From assembly GCA_963729795.1 (NCBI GenBank), contig CAVSPC010000037.1, positions 1 to 64,000 on the forward strand: DNA of 64,000 bases, in the 5' to 3' direction. Below the pieces are notes generated by a model. The model searched no databases. It worked only from the letters and a program-made list of their open reading frames with translations, and had not been told where the DNA came from. Of this stretch, positions 60,623-64,000 are shown in pieces (position 1 is the first letter of the stretch; every line of letters begins with the position of its first letter). This DNA is from CAWBBA01 sp963729795. Its GTDB lineage: Bacteria > Desulfobacterota > Desulfomonilia > Desulfomonilales > Desulfomonilaceae. Made by a program: the position numbers and the translations under genes.

Positions 60623-63190
60623 TCAGCCCCATGTTACCAGGCTCATCGAGAGAGGATTGAAAAGGTAAGGGTGGAAGGGTAGCACCCGGATGCTGTAAGC
60701 ATAAATCCCGGTCTCTTCGCACGGGATGGTACCTTCGAAGCGCCAGATCCCGTCAGTTGGATTCTCGACGCTCGCCATTGTGGTGACATTGCGGTTCATC
60801 ATCCGTTCGGAATCTTGATCCACACGTCCGTGGCAAAGGTCCACCGTGACCTCCTCGTCCCTCAATGGTCCGAGTTGTATGTTGGCTGTAACGTGTAGGT
60901 CCTCGCCTAGAGCTACGTGATCTCCCGTAGGCAGCGAAACATCAAGTATTTTCACCTCCTTCCACAGGCTTCGAATTTTATGCTTCCAGTCCTTGAGTTC
61001 GCGAGCTCGGCTGAGACGGTTTTCGCCGAGAATTTGATGCGCCAGGCCGGCTTCAGTGTAATAGTCCTCCATATACTGTTCAATCATCCTGTGTGAATTG
61101 AAACGAGCGCAAATCCCGGCCATGCTGTTCTTCATCATTTCAATCCAACCATGCGGGTGGCCGTCCGGCCCTCGATCGAAAAAGAGGGGGATGACCTCCT
61201 TTTCCAAAAGATCATAGAGTGACTCGGCATCTATCCGATCTTGATATGCAATGTCCTCATATTCCTCCCCACGGCCTATGGCCCATCCGTTGGTCCCGTC
61301 ATAAGCTTCAGGCCACCAGCCATCGAGTATACTCAGGTTGAGGGCCCCATTGGCGGCCGCCTTCATTCCGGAAGTCCCGCAGGCCTCGTTGGGCCTCCTG
61401 GGGGTATTGAGCCACACGTCCACACCTTGGACGAGACAACGAGCGATGTTGATGTCGTAGTTCTCGAGGAAGACCAGTTTGCGGCGAAATCCTTCCGACC
61501 GGGCCTGATGCACAACTAATTTGATCATTTCCTTGCCCAGGCGGTCCTGAGGATGAGCTTTGCCTGCGAATATGAACTGCACCGGCCGCCGCTTGTCGGA
61601 AATAATGCGCAACAATCGGTCTGGATCGCTGAACAAGAGGCTCGCCCTCTTGTACGGAGCAAATCTGCGGGCGAACCCGATTGTCAGCGCTTCCGGATTG
61701 AGGATTTCCTGGGCACGGCGTATGTCTACGGCCGGTCCAATGCTGTAGCCCCCAACGGACTTAATTTTGGCGAGGTATCTGCTGCGACAGAAGGCCACGA
61801 GACGTTCCCTGCGTGACTCGTGCACTGTCCATAACTCATCATGCGGTATATTGTAAACTCTGGACCAGATCTTGGTGTTGTCCGGCTCCTCGATCCAGCC
61901 TTCGCCGAGATAACGGCCGAAAAGATCCGACATCTCCTTGGAAAGATACGACGGTATGTGTACGCCGTTAGTGACGTAACCGATCGGAATATCTTCCTCT
62001 TCCACATGCGGCCACAGGCTGCCCCACATTTTCCTTGAAACTCGGCTGTGAAGTTCGCTCACAGCGTTCACACCCCTGGACATGCGCAGAGCGAGAACAG
62101 CCATTGACAAAGGCGAACTTCGGTCATCGGGGTTTTGACGGCCCAGATCCAGCAGGTCTTTCACAGTCATCCCGAGCGATTCCACGTATCGCCGGAAGTA
62201 GCGATCCACCAGGTCGGGGGCGAAAAGATCTATGCCCGCGGGCACAGGGGTATGGGTGGTGAACACAGTGGAAGCGGCCACGGTCTCCAGAGCGACGTCG
62301 AAGGGGACTTTGTACGTGATCATGGACTGTCGAATCCGTTCAAGAGCAGCGAAAGCAGCATGTCCCTCGTTTAGATGATAGACAGAAGGCCAAAGGCCGA
62401 GCAAATGCAGGGCTCGTGCTCCGCCTATCCCTAGTAGAATCTCCTGTCGGATCCGCATTTCCGATCCACCACCGTATAGTTCCGCCGTGATTTGCCGGCT
62501 GCTCTCCGAATTGGAAGGATGGCTGGAGTCCAGCAGATACAACGGAATCCGGCCCACCTGAATCTTCCAGACGAGAATCTTTACGTTCGAGCTGTCCAGT
62601 TCAAGATCGAATGATACCTGATTGCCGGTGCCATCCAAAACTGGCGTAATCGAGAGGTTGTAAAAATCGTTGTCGGGATACGATTCTTGTTGCCAGCCGT
62701 CAACGTTCAGATACTGTTTGAAATAGCCTTTCTGGTACAGTAGTCCCATGCCTATAAGAGGGAAGCATAGGTTTGAAGCGCTCTTTAGATGGTCGCCGGA
62801 AAGGATTCCCAGTCCGCCCGAATAGATGGGCAAACATTCACCTAGTCCAAATTCCATGCTGAAGTAGGCGATGCGGTAATCAATAGGTCTTTCCAGATTG
62901 AAGGAATAAATTCCGGGATTGCTCATGTAATCTTCAAAATCTTTTTCGGCTTCCCGTATTGCATCCATGAGTGGTATGTCTTCCAGGATTTCCTTTGTTC
63001 TTTCAGGGGAAAGGCTTCCGAGAAGCATGATCGGATTGTGCTCGCAATCCTCCCAGAGGTCAGAGTCAAGCGCCTGAAAAAGGCGTTGCACATCGGGATT
63101 CCACGTGAACCAGAGATTCATTCCGATGGTCTGCAAAATCTGTAGTTCGTCGGGAAGGTCCGGTTTTACAATCAGGTGACGGAGTTTCAT
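60623..63190 (-). CDS. glgP: alpha-glucan (glycogen) phosphorylase, DUF3417 type
   Basis: 855 residues from ATG 63190 (AGAGGTG 5 nt upstream). It phosphorolyses glycogen or maltodextrin to glucose-1-phosphate. The N-terminal DUF3417 region (LRHLIVKPDLPDELQILQTIGMNLWFTWNPDVQRLFQ) is followed by the GT35 core: FSMEFGLGECLPIYSGGLGILSGDHLKSASNL, GGGSEMRIRQEILLGIGGAR, and the PLP-lysine segment GTSGMKAAANGALNLSILDGWW. Members of this subclass occur in many anaerobes. It converges with dnaE. Confidence 0.95.
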   Translation of the reverse strand: MKLRHLIVKPDLPDELQILQTIGMNLWFTWNPDVQRLFQALDSDLWEDCEHNPIMLLGSLSPERTKEILEDIPLMDAIREAEKDFEDYMSNPGIYSFNLERPIDYRIAYFSMEFGLGECLPIYSGGLGILSGDHLKSASNLCFPLIGMGLLYQKGYFKQYLNVDGWQQESYPDNDFYNLSITPVLDGTGNQVSFDLELDSSNVKILVWKIQVGRIPLYLLDSSHPSNSESSRQITAELYGGGSEMRIRQEILLGIGGARALHLLGLWPSVYHLNEGHAAFAALERIRQSMITYKVPFDVALETVAASTVFTTHTPVPAGIDLFAPDLVDRYFRRYVESLGMTVKDLLDLGRQNPDDRSSPLSMAVLALRMSRGVNAVSELHSRVSRKMWGSLWPHVEEEDIPIGYVTNGVHIPSYLSKEMSDLFGRYLGEGWIEEPDNTKIWSRVYNIPHDELWTVHESRRERLVAFCRSRYLAKIKSVGGYSIGPAVDIRRAQEILNPEALTIGFARRFAPYKRASLLFSDPDRLLRIISDKRRPVQFIFAGKAHPQDRLGKEMIKLVVHQARSEGFRRKLVFLENYDINIARCLVQGVDVWLNTPRRPNEACGTSGMKAAANGALNLSILDGWWPEAYDGTNGWAIGRGEEYEDIAYQDRIDAESLYDLLEKEVIPLFFDRGPDGHPHGWIEMMKNSMAGICARFNSHRMIEQYMEDYYTEAGLAHQILGENRLSRARELKDWKHKIRSLWKEVKILDVSLPTGDHVALGEDLHVTANIQLGPLRDEEVTVDLCHGRVDQDSERMMNRNVTTMASVENPTDGIWRFEGTIPCEETGIYAYSIRVLPFHPYLFNPLSMSLVTWG

Positions 63191-63311
63191 GAGCACACCT
63201 CTCTCATACAAAGCTCACGCGAATAGTGAGCGACCCCTGCAAAACGTAATCACACAAGGTGTGTCTAACAGGTGAATGAGTGAGCTGTCAATCCCGCCCG
63301 GAAACCATGAG

Positions 63312-63345
63312 GCGCTCAAAGGCTCATCGTGGAGCCTTTGAGCGC
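63312..63345. other. perfect 14-bp hairpin between the DUF302 gene and glgP
   Basis: GCGCTCAAAGGCTC (63312-63325) and GAGCCTTTGAGCGC (63332-63345) are exact reverse complements around a 6-nt loop. It lies between the minus-strand DUF302 gene and glgP. It has no U tract, so it is not a standard terminator, but such a stable stem between two genes could act as one with Rho, or protect an mRNA end. Confidence 0.65.
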
Positions 63346-63364
63346 TTCTCCTGCTACGGGTCAT

Positions 63365-63751
63365 CTACAACTGCTCTACGACTTTTCTCAATTTGCCTTG
63401 CACTTCTTTAGCCAAGTCCTCGAGATCCGGATTGTTGATTGCCTGCATCGATGCGATGGGATCTACAGCGGAGACCTCGACCTTGCCGTCCGGAGTTTCC
63501 TGAACAATTACGTTACACGGCAACATCACTCCGATCTTATCTTCGGCCAGCAAGGCCTTGTAGGCCAAGTGGGGGTTGCAGGCGCCGAGGATCTTGTATT
63601 TTCTGAAATTAACATCCAGTTTCTTTTTCAGTGTCTGACTAACATCAATTTCTGTGAGTATGCCGAATCCCTCTTTCTTCAGTTGGTCGGTTACTCGTGA
63701 GACTGCTTCCTCAAAGGCAAGTGTCACGGTTTTGCTGATGTAATAGCTCAT
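63365..63751 (-). CDS. DUF302-family protein
   Basis: 128 residues. It contains the family's opening (LAFEEAVSRVTDQLKKEGFGILTEIDVSQTLKKKL), the strand YKILGACNPHLAYKALLAEDKIGVMLPCNVIV, and VDPIASMQAINNPDLEDLA. The two Cys (GACNP and LPCNV) are usual. The family is widespread, often near thiosulfate or redox genes, but with no known activity. ATG 63751 has GGAGAG upstream. Confidence 0.88.
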   Translation of the reverse strand: MSYYISKTVTLAFEEAVSRVTDQLKKEGFGILTEIDVSQTLKKKLDVNFRKYKILGACNPHLAYKALLAEDKIGVMLPCNVIVQETPDGKVEVSAVDPIASMQAINNPDLEDLAKEVQGKLRKVVEQL

Positions 63752-63794
63752 TATAATCTCTCCTTTCCCGCAATAATAACGCTAGCGCCGGTCT

Positions 63795-64000
63795 TCATTT
63801 GCGGAATCCGCTAATTTTTTGGCGAGTTGCCCCCATCCTCTTTCGACTCAAGAAGTATATCAGGGCTGCAACACAAACAATGACGGTCAATATGAGAGCA
63901 ATCGTCTCGGCATGCGTAGCTATGAGAGTCCATTTTTCGCCCAGAAAGTATCCCAGCGAGATGAATGTGAGAGACCAGATTAGCGCGCCCGAGTACGCAA
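63795..64000 (-). CDS. DedA-family-like membrane protein, C-terminal end (cut by right edge)
   Basis: A minus-strand frame enters from the right edge and ends at TGA 63797-63795. It shows AYSGALIWSLTFISLGYFLGEKW, which resembles the DedA/SNARE-associated C-terminal motif (G-x-LIW...LGYxLG), then one further transmembrane helix (IALILTVIVCVAALIYFL) and a basic tail. The rest of the gene is outside the window, so the assignment rests on this C-terminal motif. Confidence 0.7.
   Translation of the reverse strand, partial: AYSGALIWSLTFISLGYFLGEKWTLIATHAETIALILTVIVCVAALIYFLSRKRMGATRQKISGFRK

Overview
The window reads as a chromosome segment of an anaerobic, sulfur-respiring Gram-negative bacterium of the Desulfobacterota (former deltaproteobacteria), perhaps Desulfomonile- or Syntrophobacter-like. 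This is inferred from gene content: tetraheme and heptaheme c-type cytochromes, a molybdopterin/ferredoxin/NrfD oxidoreductase with two YeeE/YedE sulfur-transport halves, an orphan hydrogenase maturation protease, MCE/Mla lipid transport, LpxL-type acyltransferase, and a PilV/PilW/PilX/PilY1/FimT minor-pilin cluster. I saw no rRNA, tRNA, CRISPR array, integrase or complete insertion sequence.

Layout. 0-8 kb: two unrecognised minus-strand genes (one cut by the left edge), cobO, an ABC peptide-transporter ATPase, an FKBP, a TIGR01777 epimerase, a two-PAS histidine kinase and a TPR lipoprotein. 8.4-17.4 kb: a compact plus-strand block of DUF4388 (PATAN) protein, roadblock/LC7 protein, MglA-like GTPase, a protein with a repeated AVDTLF motif, PilZ protein, FHA-GAF-class III cyclase and LpxL-like acyltransferase. 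This looks like a GTPase/second-messenger signalling module. thiL follows, with a likely CTG start and a frameshift. 18.9-25.8 kb: a Psr/Phs-like respiratory operon, two YeeE halves, a frameshifted Rieske protein and a cytochrome b. 26-33.8 kb: DUF255 protein, transketolase, an MNT/HepT-type pair whose HEPN His is replaced, a degenerate zincin, a TPR protein and a nitroreductase. 33.8-34.4 kb: a REP-associated (RAYT) transposase broken by one amber codon, between inverted REP palindromes. 34.4-45.0 kb (minus): the minor-pilin/PilY1 cluster, broken up by several non-coding repeat elements. 45.9-52.0 kb: a membrane coiled-coil protein, a small zinc-box protein, dnaJ, a hydrogenase protease, a tetraheme cytochrome c and a heptaheme-cytochrome/b-type fusion. 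52.3-56.4 kb (minus): mlaE-mlaF-mlaD plus an aromatic-repeat protein. 57-64 kb: dnaE, glucan phosphorylase, a DUF302 protein and the C-terminal end of a DedA-like gene.

Most notable points. The PilY1 reading frame has a TGA where relatives, as I recall them, have Cys, and this is followed at 11 nt by a perfect 7-bp stem with a GG-starting 5-nt loop (bacterial-SECIS geometry). The same gene carries three +1 frameshifts, so decay or sequence error competes with selenocysteine. PilY1 also contains an 81-residue Cys-x4 pentad repeat. Several MITE/REP-like element families sit between genes, including a ~206-212 bp family present at 2.6 kb and 49.6 kb and a ~110 bp family present twice in the pilus cluster. 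Frameshifts in thiL, the Rieske gene and pilY1 should be checked against raw reads before anything is built on them.
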